Part shown: in pieces, positions 31,014 through 42,460 of the stretch
How positions within the stretch are numbered: position 1 is the stretch's first letter
Layout of the letters: each line of letters opens with the position of its first letter
Source of the DNA: Meconema thalassinum
Taxonomy: Eukaryota; Arthropoda; Insecta; Orthoptera; Tettigoniidae
Assembly: GCA_946902985.2 (NCBI GenBank)
Contig: OX336389.2
Coordinates: forward strand, 1,077,855,788 to 1,077,919,787
Length of the DNA stretch: 64,000 nt
Direction: 5' to 3'
Translations under genes and position numbers: made by a program
The notes under the pieces: generated by a model
The model's input: only the letters and a program-made list of their open reading frames with translations
What the model was told of the DNA's origin: nothing
Database searches by the model: none

Positions 31014-31285
31014 ACCAATCAAACATCCTTAACAAATACTGGGAGCCACGGGTTAGACAATCGAACACCCTTAACAAACACTGAGGGCGTGCGGGGTACC
31101 AATCAAACATCCTTAATAAATGGTGGTTAAGGCACCAATCAAAACATCCTTAACAAATGGAGAAGGCACCGGGGTACCGTGATGTTGTCGTAAGACAACG
31201 CCTAAAGGAGTTCAGACAACGAATTTCTACGGTACAGGTCCCTAAAAACCCTCTTATTTAGCCAATCAAAACATCCTTAACAATA
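31014..31285 (+). repeat. Irregular repeats of CCAATCAAACATCCTTAACA
   Basis: The motif or a close variant occurs about five times with irregular spacing (near 31014, 31059, 31110, 31134 and 31262), interrupted by GGGGTACC-type sequence. A (TTA)n run follows at about 31311-31370. Confidence 0.7.
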
Positions 31286-31310
31286 TATTTTATATAATTC
31301 ACAGTTTAAA

Positions 31311-31368
<58 letters not shown>

Positions 31369-31370
31369 GA

Positions 31371-33401
31371 TCGCTCGGGCCACATCATTACATCTCATTC
31401 CATTTATCATCAGGGTTTCAAATTTTAGTCTTTTAGTTAGCAATCCTTTATAGTTAGGCGAGAATTGGCACTTTATTCGATACCGTACCGGTATCTGTTG
31501 TATTGGATTTCATTCTGAACTGAAGTCAAAGTTGCAACAGCAAGGAGGAAATCACAGGTTATTTTAGTAGCGAAGCCAAGCTAAAGGCCTACGAACTCTG
31601 TATTTCGCGGCAAAATCTACCTTCGTGCCCTCACTCGGAGAAACTTCGTGTAATGCACGGCAAAACGTGAAGTCGATTCGGGGACTCGAGCTAAAATTGG
31701 CGGTCTCGCGGGGAACAGCGTGAGCTCCCGGCTGGCCCGAAGAAGATGACGCTTGCTCGTGATTGGACTGGAAGATCGCTGGGGACGCTAACTGAAGATG
31801 CCATTATATACTGTATATGTGGAGAGGTGATGTGGGCATTCATTCCAATTTGATTCCATTTCGAGTCTTCATTCTATTTCATTTTGTGATTCGATTTCAT
31901 TCTGACAGTCACAGTCTTATGATTCTGTCGTTCGTTGGCACTCATTGAGTCGTCATGTAGCCTATAGGCCTATCAAGTAGGATGTTCATTAAGTGACATA
32001 ACTGCGAATACGTCTGCTACATGCAAATTGCCAGTATCTGCGACCTGGTTGGTCCTAGCATAGAGGTGGCCAGCTGCGATCCAGTGCTCTACGAGAGTTC
32101 CAGACAACATAACGGTGAGTTAATCATTGACAAACATTGAGGCTATTACACTCAAGGGTGAATGGAAGGGGCAGATTTATCCCATGAACGGGGAGAGAGA
32201 GTGAGCAGTTCTAATCAGCGATAACCATCACAACTTCAAATTTAACGTCATAACAAACTATAAGCCAATTCTCACAGGAGTGCAATTTTATGGTTTTCTT
32301 TTGTTCATATTTTATTTATAAAGGGGAATGTTAAGAAGGATATTGCCTAATTTATTTAACCAAGTAGCATCCTGGCAAGTGATTTCCACCTCACCCTTGC
32401 AGAATAAAGTCATGTGTTCTACTGCAGTTAAACCAGACAAATTGAGTAGATCATCTCCTATAGATGAGAATACTGTATAGGTAGCACCCAGCAAGCAATT
32501 TAACTATCACCCAACAGAGGAGTGATATCTAATTTTGTAAATAAAGAGCTATGTATTATCAGCGGTCGCCCAACAAGAGACCATGACTAGTAGCCTATGT
32601 ATGTTACAATGGATATGAATTGCACAATCACTTTGCTGACTGGATTTGAGGCATACTCTTAAGCCCCTCACCCTTATGTATTGCATAAATAATGTGTGCT
32701 CTAATTTCATTTTAGGGATGCCTTCTACTTAAATATGTCATTCCAGTAATTTTGACACCGATGCATAACAAACAGACAAAAATTAGGCAGATTGTATATT
32801 TGGACACTGTACACCTTATCCAAACATTCAATATGTTCATACAGAAAACGTACTTTATTTATGGACTTAAGTACACATAATCAGTTGAAAATGAAAGATA
32901 TCCTGGATGTTGGATGCAAAATTCTTGTCATTTCTTCATGGTATCCGTAGAATTTCATCAAAATCCTACCGGCTACCTCCAGCCTCCGTGTCCTGTACAG
33001 TTAAATCTGCAACAGAGGAACATACAGAGCAGTTATTTCGTGATCTCAAATTTAATTTTCTGCGTGTGTTATCCCAGTTCATCAATAAGTTGTCATTGTT
33101 GTGGTTATCCTTGGAGAACAGGGAAATGACTGATTTTGGCATGGGAATAGCGAGGTTTTCCCGGAACTTGAAATAAAATATTATTACAGCATTTTACTAC
33201 AGTGAGTGTTTTAAATATACCGAGGGGATAAACTATACACAGAATAGCCACGGTTTGTACCATAATTCGAACCTTGTACTTACGACTACGTACAGCTACC
33301 CACAAACTAACCTAAGTGAGAACGTTCCAAGCCATATTGCTTATAAGAACAAACAAGTTAACATTGAAACAGGATGGGTATTAAGGCAACTGTGATGTAA
33401 G
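31371..33401. other. No gene seen
   Basis: About 2 kb with only short, mutually overlapping frames and a run of ATTCC/ATTTC-like repeats near 31830-31910. Confidence 0.5.
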
Positions 33402-33760
33402 ACCACCTCGTGGTGTAGTGGCTAGCATTCTTGACTGTCGCCTGCGAGGTGCCGGTTCGATTCTCGGCTCTGCCAAGAAATTTAATTGTGGTATGAGGGC
33501 TGGAACGAGGTACACTTAGCCTCGAGAGGCAAAACTGAGAAGAGGTGGGTTTGATTTCCACCTCAGCCATCCTGGAAGTGAATTTCTTGTTATCCCACAT
33601 TCACTAGTGGAAAATGACGGGATGGTTTCTAACTTAAGGCCACGGCCACCTAATTCCCAATCCTCTCCTGAATTACAAATACACACACTAATACAGCCAT
33701 CACATTAACACAGGTTTTCAGACAAACTTCCACACACCCAAGTACACAGGGCTTAATGAA
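33402..33760 (+). mobile_element. tRNA-derived SINE (family B)
   Basis: Head CCTCGTGGTGTAGTGGCTAG, B box GGTTCGATTCTC, the shared block GAGGGCTGGAACGAGGTACA...CTTAGCCTCGAGAGG, then AAGGCCACGGCCACCTAATTCC and a CACACACCCAAG-type end. Confidence 0.85.
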
Positions 33761-35089
33761 CACGATGTACAAGCCCCTCAAATGAAACAATAACTGTGAT
33801 GTAATTTTGACTTGGGAGCTAGGGTTATTGTGGTAATCGGCCACATGTACTCTCCTGAGTGTGAGTGTTGATATTCTGTGTTTTGATGATGTCTGTCTTA
33901 GCAGACAATATATGGGACTGAATACTGTACGCAGGAAGACCATCGAAGTAAACCAATCAACCCCAGTTGTAACGTGACTTAACATGCCAGCCAGTGCGCA
34001 TTATGCTGAAGTGTTTTTATAAGTTATATTTATTTATTCCATGGTTTGGAAGTGCCTTGATGCAGTAGGGGTGACAATTATCTCTAATTAAAATTATAAT
34101 TAGCATCCTTCGAATTGTATATTATATTTTTCTTACAAAAGTTTCATATTTCACTACAACTGAGAAAATCGATGCGACGGTTGCTTGAGTTCACTTTACA
34201 AACCGAAATATTTAGTCCTCCTTCGCACAACTTCCCGAATCGTATGTTTGGTAGACTTCAACTGAACGCACGAATTCACATATGGAATAAGTATAAAAAG
34301 AAAAGAACAGTGTCTATCCAGCCGATACTATACATCACTGTAAGTATTTTGTATTGATTTATCCAGGCCCGACGAGAGGGAGGGGCAAGCGGGGCTGCAG
34401 CCCTGGTGCTTGGATATGCTGAGGGGCCCGATGCAGTAAAATGAACAACTTTATTTCATTTAATGTCAAAATTACTATGACTTTTTTGATATGACCCTGT
34501 TCGATGTACATACAGCCAGTGAATAGTATCCAAAACATTACTAAGGGAATATATAATTATTAATATTATACATTTTATAAATTACCATTGTGCTTTTCGT
34601 TTTCCTTGCGGGGAAATGGTGAAGTAGTCAAAGTTGTCAATTTAATTTATAACGTGCTGGAGTTCTTTGTGGAGCATAAAGTTTCTAATTCAATCTCAGA
34701 ATCTGGTTACTTCATACATTTATGAAAGGAGTATGGCTTATTCTTGTGGTGCCTGAACTCGTTCAGATACAATGAAAATGGAATTTTAATGCACATTGAC
34801 CAAAATCTTGAAGTAGAACAACAACCAGAGAGAGAGAGAGAAAATGAGAGTGGCTGGATAACTAAAAAGAAAGTAAATTAATATTCTTTTGGGCAAGCTA
34901 AATTCCACGGACCTTTTTTTATGTGGTGGGAGGGGGGGGGGGGCAATATTTGCGAGCTTGATAACCGTAATTTCAAAATTATGTCACAGGTTGAATAAAA
35001 TGGAGGGGCCCGGATTACCTTGTCCTAAGGCCCGTGACCACTCTCTACGGCCATGGATTTATCTCAGTTGGCCTACACCCCCAGCGGTG
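33761..35089. other. No gene seen; (AG)n and G-rich runs
   Basis: Contains (AG)n at about 34829-34843 and a G10-type run near 34935. GGCCCGA-type sequence near 34365 and GGCCCGTG near 35030 might be the ends of an old DNA element, but I cannot support that. Confidence 0.4.
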
Positions 35090-35300
35090 GATACGCTCGC
35101 CAAGAGCGTAGCGTTGGGTCATGGGACCAAGCTCTCGGCTGACTCGGTAGACGCGTGGGTTCCAGCCCCACCGTCGGCCATCCTTGAAATGATTTTCCAT
35201 GGTTTCCCCATTTTCAACACCAGGCAAATGCTGGGACGGTACCTTCTGACAGGCCACGGCCATTTCTTTCCACATCCTTGCCCAGTATCATTCATCTTCA
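35090..35300 (+). mobile_element. tRNA-derived SINE remnant
   Basis: B-box-like GGGTTCCAGCCCC at 35158-35170, then the shared module CATGGTTTCCCCATTTTC, CAGGCAAATGCTGGGA and GGCCACGGCCATTTCTTTCC. Confidence 0.75.
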
Positions 35301-35874
35301 TCCATTCCATCTCTCATTCCGGCGCACAGGTCGCCCACGGGCGTCGAATAGAAAGACCTGCACTCGGCCTCTCAGGAGGCCACGCGACAAGAAGAAAGTA
35401 GGCCTACACATCAATTTACGGAATGGTAGGCCTACTGTTATAGGCTATAAGAAGAAAGCAACTCAGGACATTGTGTTGGGGGCGGGCTCACCACGGGTGA
35501 CACAGGAGTGACTGCTACGTCACTGATGAGTAGGGAGCAGAACTGTGCACTTAAATACGGGTGCCTGGAAACGCTATTCATGTTGGAGCTCTCGATAAAA
35601 ACAACAATTTCGAACTGGACAAATATGCAATATGCAAAGGTATCCTTATTCTTATATCCTTATATTTTGGTTTTCTTAAAGTTTCATTCTTGTGCCACTA
35701 TGAATATTTATTGAAGTAGTAGTGATAGTATATTCTGCTCGGTTACGTTTCCCGCATCACTGATTCAAGTTTCAATCCTCTGCCTCAAGAGATCACTGAA
35801 TTATAAGCGGAAACATGGCGGCATGTAACAGGACCATGTTGGTGCATCAGAAGCAAAGTGGAAGAGTACTTAAC

Positions 35875-36326
35875 GACAGAAAATGTGCCCTCGAGAGACA
35901 TTCCTCGGAGATGAAGGCTGTTTATGGCGATCAATATGTCGACATCAATATCTGTGCCGTTTTGGTGTGCTCGCCGCAAAGGATCACCTGCGCCAAAGAA
36001 ACGTTCAATCTGTACCATTAGCAGGCAAACTTATACGCCCGGTCTTTTGGGATATTCAGGGTGTGGTGCTTATGGAATTCATGCTTAAATGCAATATCAT
36101 ATATTCGGCAAGGTACGGTTCTGTAACACCACAAAAAAGTCTGAAAGCACGAATTCTGAGAGTTTGTCCACATATGGAGCAGTCCCTCCACCAGCATAGC
36201 AGTGCACGTCCGCACACCAGTATAATGGCAGCTTCTTCAGCGTCTTCGTTTCACTATTCTTCATCCTCCAGTCCCAACCTGGCGTCATCAGATAGCTTTC
36301 CTAAAATCAAAGGACATCTGGGCTGA
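35875..36326 (+). pseudogene. mariner-type transposase remnant
   Basis: A rightward frame retains the second half of a mariner transposase: VFWDIQGVVLMEFM (first core Asp region of the family, W-D-x-x-G), then SARPHTS (the H-D-N-A-R-P-H-T block, its Asp replaced) and SSPNLASSDSFPKIKGHLG (the Y-S-P-D-L-A-P-S-D block). Two of the key aspartates are changed, so it is inactive. Confidence 0.75.
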
Positions 36327-36634
36327 TATCAATTTGATTCAGATGATGCAATGAAGCAGAAGTGAACCTGTGGTTTCGTCATCAAAGTGAACATACCAAT
36401 GTTACGGTATCAAGAAACTGGTGACCCGTTGGGAACAGTGTATTCATCACCAGGGCAGATATGTAGAAAAATATTTATGTAGGTAAAATGAATGAAGTTG
36501 TAAAATGTTACCACTTTTCGTTTTACCCAAATATCTATGCCTATTTTCGAATTAAAATTAGGAGGCGTTACAATTCAGTACCGGTATGCCCTAATATGTA
36601 GGTGAACTTGATTAAGACAATATTTCAAAACTAA
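36327..36634. other. No gene seen
   Basis: AT-rich sequence downstream of the mariner remnant and just past the end of the Kazal exon. Confidence 0.5.
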
Positions 36635-36822
36635 TCAGTCTAACTCTAAAGCGATCCGAATGAATTCAGAATGTTGGCACTCACTCTTCTTCTCGACGCA
36701 GTTATACAGATCCAGCTCACATTGGTTAGAGAAACACTTCAGTGGTTGGACTCCATCCCCTGCACATACGGGGTTATAGTCGTCTGGACAGATGTCATTG
36801 CATGCTTCAATCACTGCAGTGA
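36635..36822 (-). CDS. Kazal-domain exon of a host gene (partial)
   Basis: A terminal exon begins after TTATGTTTTAG (acceptor at 36823-36824; a second AG lies nine bases further in). It encodes a Kazal-type serine protease inhibitor domain: C-x3-C-P-x-x-Y-x-P-V-C-A-x-D-G, then C-x4-C-x6-C and a further Cys. Cysteine spacing is like the short invertebrate (vasotab/leech type) Kazals. The earlier exon with the signal peptide would lie to the right and is not identified; the hydrophobic residues upstream in the same frame are probably intron. Such proteins are secreted and block trypsin-like or related enzymes. This is the clearest host gene in the window. Confidence 0.7.
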
Positions 36823-37323
36823 CTAAAACATAAAATAACAATAATAAAAATAATAATAAACCACACGTACGCTCACACTTGATTCTCATATGTAGGACCC
36901 AGGTGGAAAGGGTGATGAGGGTTAATAGCACCTTTCAATTCAGCGCGACTCATGTGCAATTGGCGAACAGCCCCAAGTTGACAATTTCCCAGTAGGATTG
37001 CCACGGAGTTGTCCAGCGCTCCAGACCGCAAGCTTTTAAAATCGAAATATTTATTATCATTGATTTTACAGCTGCAGAGTACTGTAGTGTGAATAATTCA
37101 GTGGCCTTGTTAGTAGAATTGCTCTATTACTTTATTCTGAAAGGTAGTAGCAGCCTTACAGAATAAATCAATTCTTTACTTGTCTTGTAGACGGTTCAGA
37201 TATTGATAACATTAGCCAACTAATGGCTACACTGCATTCTGCTGCACGGCTGAAAGCAACGGGAAACTACAGCTGTATTGCTCTTCCCGAGGATATGCAC
37301 CTCTCTATGCATAATTACATCTG
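36823..37323. other. Intron of the Kazal gene and 5' part of an RTE LINE
   Basis: No separate gene is seen. Sequence from about 37260 is likely the LINE 5' region. Confidence 0.4.
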
Positions 37324-40308
37324 GTGATGGCCTCCTCCCTTGTAAAATTTAAATCCGGAGGTAAACTAGTCCCCCGTTCGGATCTCCGGGTGGGGACTAC
37401 TCGAGAGGGGGTTAACATCACAGAAGTGACAAAGTGCAAATCTGACATTCTACGGATCGGAGTGTGGAATGTTAGAAGTCTGCTAGTCAGTGGTAGGTTA
37501 GAGAACTTAGAAAGGGAAATGGATAGGCTGAGGTTGGATTTGGTTGGGATTAGTGAAATGTGCTGGCAAGAAGAACAGGACTTTTGGTCAGGAGACTATA
37601 GGATCATTAGCACTAAATCAAACAATGGCTAAGCAAGGGTAGGACTCATATTAAGTAGGAACTTGGACAGCGGATGGAATATTATGAGTAATATAGTGAA
37701 CGGATTATTGTAGCAAAAATCAATACAAAACCTACGTGCACCTCAGTGGTACAAGTCTATATGCCTACCAGTCAAGCAGATGTAGAAGATGTTTAAAAGG
37801 TCTACGAAGTAATAGATGAAATTCTGCGGTATGTCAAGGGTGATGAAAATGTTATAGTAATGGGAGATTGGAATGCTGTGGTAGGAAAAGGAAGAGAAGG
37901 GAAGGTAGGAGATTTCGGATTAGGTGAAAGGAATGATCGAGGAAGCAGGCTGGTGGAATTCTGCACCGAGCATCAGTTGTTCATAGCTAACACCTTATTC
38001 AAAAACCACAATAGAAGAATATACACATGGATGAGATCAGGAGGTACAGGGCGTTACCAAATCGACTTCATTATGGGCAAGCAGAGATTTCGAAACCATA
38101 TTTTGGATTGTAAAACATATCCCGGTGTTGACATAAACTCTGACCACAATCTGGTTGTTATGAAATGCAGATTAAAGTTGAAAAAACTGAAGAAAAGTCA
38201 AAAGCCAAAGAGGTGGGCAATAGACAGACTGAAAGAGGAAGATGTAAACGAAAGATTCAAGAAGAGTATAAAGTAAGGACTAATGAAAAACCCTAAACAA
38301 ACTTCAATTGCAGACGAATGGGCACTTTTGAAGAATGAAATAACAAAATCCGCAGAAGAAAACATAGGTAGGAAAGAAAGAATAGGTAGAAAAACCGTGG
38401 ATCAGTCACGATATACTAGAATTAATGGACGAAAGTCGGAAACACAAGAATGTGAGAGATGAAAAGGGGAAAGCAGAATGCAGACATCTGAGAAATTAGA
38501 TTAACAAGAAATGCAAGGAAGCGAAAGAAGAATGGTTGAGAGAGAAATGTGCAGGAATAGAAAATTGTCTGAAATTAGGAAAATTAGACACAGCTTATCG
38601 AAGGATTAAGAATGCTTTTGGGGAAAAGAAGACTAAGTTCTGTAATATTAAGGACAGTGATGGAAAGCCTCTAACAGATAGGAAAGAAAATGTTGATGAT
38701 GGAAAGCTTACATAGAGTGTTTGTATAAGGGAAGGGAGTTTGATAATCGTGTAATGGAAAGGGAAGAGGACATTGATGAGGATGAGAAAGGAGATTTAAT
38801 ATTGAGATCCGAATTAGACAGAGCATTGGAATACTCAAGCAGGAACAAAACACCAGGCGTAGATGATATACCGTTTGAGTTGCTACGCTGCATATGTGAT
38901 GATGGTCTGATCAGGTTATTTCACTTGGTGTGAAGGATGTATGAGACAGGCGAGGTACCGGAACCCTCTGATTTCAAGAAGAATGTTATCATCCCTATAC
39001 CGAAGAAAACAGGAGCTGACATATGTGAAGATTACCGTACAATCAGATTGATTACTCATGCTTCAAAGATCCTGTCTAGAATAATTACAAGAGGGTGGAA
39101 AGTCAGATAGAAAACGAGTTGGGTGAAGACCAGGTTGGTTTCAGGAGAAATGTAGGAACAAGGGAAGCTGTTCTAAGTCTTAGGCTGATTTTGGAAGGTT
39201 AAATAAGGAAAGATAAGAGAACGTTCATGGTATTTGTAGACTTAGAAAAGGCTTTTGATAACGTTGATTGGGTTAAATTGTTTGACATTTTGATAACGAT
39301 TGGAATAAAGTACAGGGATAGGAGGGTGATCTACAATCTATACAGAAACCAGACAACGGTCATTCGAGTTGAAGGACGTGAGAGAGAGGCTGGTATTCGG
39401 AAAGGTGTAAGGCAAGGCTGCAACTTATCACCCATACTTTTCAATCTTTACATTGAACAAGCAATGAAGGAAATTGGAGAAAAAATTAAAGTGGGAGTGA
39501 AAATTCAAGGAGAAATAATTTCAACTCTGAGATTTGCTGATGACATCGTCATTTTGGCTGACACGCCTGAGGATTTGAATGATTTTTTGGATGGTATTGA
39601 ATCCGTCTTGAGATAAATATGAAAAAATGTAAAACAGAAATATTGGAATGCAGCCGTAATAAATCAGAAACATCTATTGACATCAAATTGGCAGGTGAAA
39701 AACTAAAGGAAGTAGGAGACTTCTGTTACTTTGGAAGCAAAATAACCAGTGATGGACGAAGCAAAAAGGATATAAAAAGTAGGTTGGCTCAGGCAAGGAA
39801 AGCATTTCTACAAAAATGGAGTCTGTTGACATCGAATATAGATTTTGTTATTAGGAAGTCATTTTTGAAAGCCTTTGTCTGGAGCGTGGCAGTCTATGGA
39901 AGTGAAACTTGGACTATTGGTGCAGCAAAAAAGAGGAGAATTGAAGCGTTTGTAATGTGGTGTTACAGGAGAATGATGAAGATCATATGGGTAGATAGGG
40001 TTACAAATGAAGAGGTATTAAGACGAGTGGGAGAGGAAAGATGTTTCTGGCGACGGCTAATGAAGAGAAGAGATAAGTAGGTAGGACACATACTAGGACA
40101 CCCAGGAATAGCTAGCTTAGTTATGGAAGGAAGTGTCGAGGACAAGAACTGTAAGGTAGACCAAGGTTAGAATATGTTAGACAGATTGTCTCGGATGTAG
40201 GGTGTGGTAGCTATGTAGAGATGAAACGATTAGCTCAGGACAGAGAGCCATGGAGAGCTGCATCAAACCAGTCAAAAGACTGAAGACTCAAACAACAACA
40301 ACAACTAT
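37324..40308 (+). pseudogene. RTE-like LINE, endonuclease plus reverse transcriptase, decayed
   Basis: An apurinic-type endonuclease domain starts near 37440 (RIGVWNVRSLL, LVGISEMCW) and continues at 37860 with MGDWNAVVG and SDHNLVV. The reverse transcriptase spans about 38680-39616, with FVDLEKAFDNVDW, RKGVRQGCNLSPILF and LRFADDIVILA. The C-terminal part (39619-40080) has GSETWTI. The 3' end is a (CAA)n tail (about 40292-40308), as in RTE elements. Stops and frame changes near 37630, 38274, 38703, 39200 and 40078 disable it. Confidence 0.85.
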
Positions 40309-41573
40309 GAAGTGTTTGTGCTGATGCCGTGAATGCTTTGTATGAGTGAGTTACACATGCATTAATTACGATTGAATTATTGTCTTATGGACATGGCAAA
40401 TGTGATCTCGATATCGTTATAACTTAACACAAATGTTCTTCAGATCACAATAAAATAATATGTGGTGGTATTTCGTCCCCAAATTAATTTGGGTGATCCC
40501 TTCAGAGAAATTCTGCAAACTTCAATGCGCGCGTGCGAATTGCCCTGAGGGACTGGCTTACACAGATATCATGCCCTCTCCTACTAATAACAGTGTCAAA
40601 AGCAATTCTCCATCATATTTCGTAGATCCACTCATCGTAGATAGGTTACTGAAGGAATGGTTGTAGTGCAATTGGCCAGTGATTCGTAGACCTTGGAGGG
40701 TATGTGGAAGCGATGAAAGGGGCCCACCAAGAGTGCAGATTTAAATGTTCATAATTATTCTCTGTTTCTCAAATCAAGCATCTTAATTCACTGGCGTCAA
40801 ATAAGGGAATATTTTTAGTCTTATAATAAAAGAAAAGTTGAAAAGATGGCATATTGGCTCCACGGCCAAGTAATTAAGACTCAGTATATCTTGTAGGTGT
40901 TTGCTGTGTCTTTTGAAGGGTTTTGCATGACGAATAGAATACATAGTGTTATCACTGACCGAGTTCAAGCGCGCCCCGCTGTTGGCTAGCACTAGCGGCG
41001 CAGACCACCAACGCTACACAGTCAGCCGCAGTCAGCTGTTCAAATATGGGATACGCGCTGGACTACGTAAACCTCTTTACGAAGGATGCGGTTACGCCGA
41101 TTACAACAAATTGTTTGTTTAGACTTATGAATAATAAGTTACCGTGAAAAAGTTTTTATTAATATTCTCAGTCCCCACGTAGAACTATCTTTTAAAACCT
41201 TCCGTTAGTCGCTCATTGGTCTGACAGTTCCGTGGTTCGTTTTAGTTGTAATATCAAGCCAAGAGTTCAAGTTACTATCTTATCGTCTCGGGACATCATA
41301 CACCATACCTTAGTAAGCAATTTCCTGGAGTTGTGCAATGACGAGCCTAAAAGTAACTCTACACGAGTAAGTGTGTCGCCTTCTGCTGAAAGATAACGAA
41401 TCGCTAGTTCATGAATCAGTAATTTCAAAGGAATTTGTGACTGATACTGAAGACAAAGTTGAAACAAGATCCGAAGACTCGGATACTACCATGATTTTGA
41501 TCAGGAGGACGGTAACGGAAGCGAAGAATTGGATGGCCGTTTATTTTATTGGCAGGTTGGCAATTATTATTAG
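40309..41573. other. No gene recognised
   Basis: Only short frames. A stretch near 41400-41560 is open on the plus strand (LVHESVISKEF, then SEDSDTTMI) without a known domain. Confidence 0.4.
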
Positions 41574-42235
41574 TAGGGCCCGAATGTTGATGACAAGTCA
41601 TCTTTTTACTGAGCTTCCTAAAACAATGCTGAAGTACATAGAAACTCCGGACGGGCCTCCCCGACTACAAATATGTCATTTTTATTTTGCATCTTTTTGC
41701 ATTTTTGTGCTATTTTTCCATTTTAAGAGCATATTTTTAAGTTTGGTAGATTTTTTGGGTCATATTTTAGATAAATCGGCCTTTTAAGGTCAATTTCTTC
41801 CAATTTAGTCATGTCACAGCTTTATATGAGGGAGTTACGTCTCTCAAGAGTTAGCAGCAAACGACCTTCCTCACTTCAAGTACGCTCCAATCACATCAGT
41901 TGATGTTGAACGCAGCTTTTCGAGATATAAAAACGTATTGGCTGATAACCGCAGATCATTTACATTGACATCAGAATGGCATTTCTAGTGAGTGCAGTGC
42001 AACTCAGACTCAAGTGAACATAAACCTTTTGTTAAGTGCTAGAAATCTATTTTGATTGACTTTTCAGTTTGAGCATAAGATGTAATTTTTGAAATATTGG
42101 TGAGTTTATTATTATAAGATCATTTTCTCCATTTTATAGTGCATTTTTCGAATTTTTAGGTCATTTATTAGTCATTTTTGAAAATTTTAAGTGCATTTCT
42201 TAAACTTTTTTACGGCATCAACATCCGGGCCCTAA
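41574..42235 (+). mobile_element. Short hAT-like element with a transposase scrap
   Basis: Ends are TAGGGCCCGAATGTTGATG (left) and CATCAACATCCGGGCCCTA (right), near-perfect inverted repeats. At about 41850-41965 a frame reads PITSVDVERSFSRYKNVL, the C-terminal dimerisation motif of hAT transposases. T-rich GCATTTTT runs fill the rest. I see no 8-bp duplication. Confidence 0.75.
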
Positions 42236-42249
42236 ATGTCCATTCTCAT

Positions 42250-42460
42250 TCATGGCTATCACCGCAGAGGCCCGGGTCGATTCCCAGCTCTGCAAAGAAA
42301 TATAATTCTGGTCTGAGGGCTGGAACGGTGTTCACTCAGCCTCGTGAGGCAAAACTGATAAGAGGCGCGTTTGATTCCTACCTCAGCTATCCTGGAAGTG
42401 GTTTTCTGTGGTTTCCCACTTCTACTCCAGGCAAATACCGGGATGGTACTGAGACCGTAT
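42250..42460 (+). mobile_element. tRNA-derived SINE (family B), truncated head
   Basis: CGGGTCGATTCCCAGCTCTG, then GAGGGCTGGAACGGTGTTCA, CTCAGCCTCGTGAGG and TTTCTGTGGTTTCCCACTTC with CAGGCAAATACCGGGATGG. Like 33402-33760. Confidence 0.8.

Noticed and set aside
31014..31285. CRISPR-like array
   Set aside because: Irregular spacing, diverged repeats, eukaryotic context; a degenerate tandem repeat.
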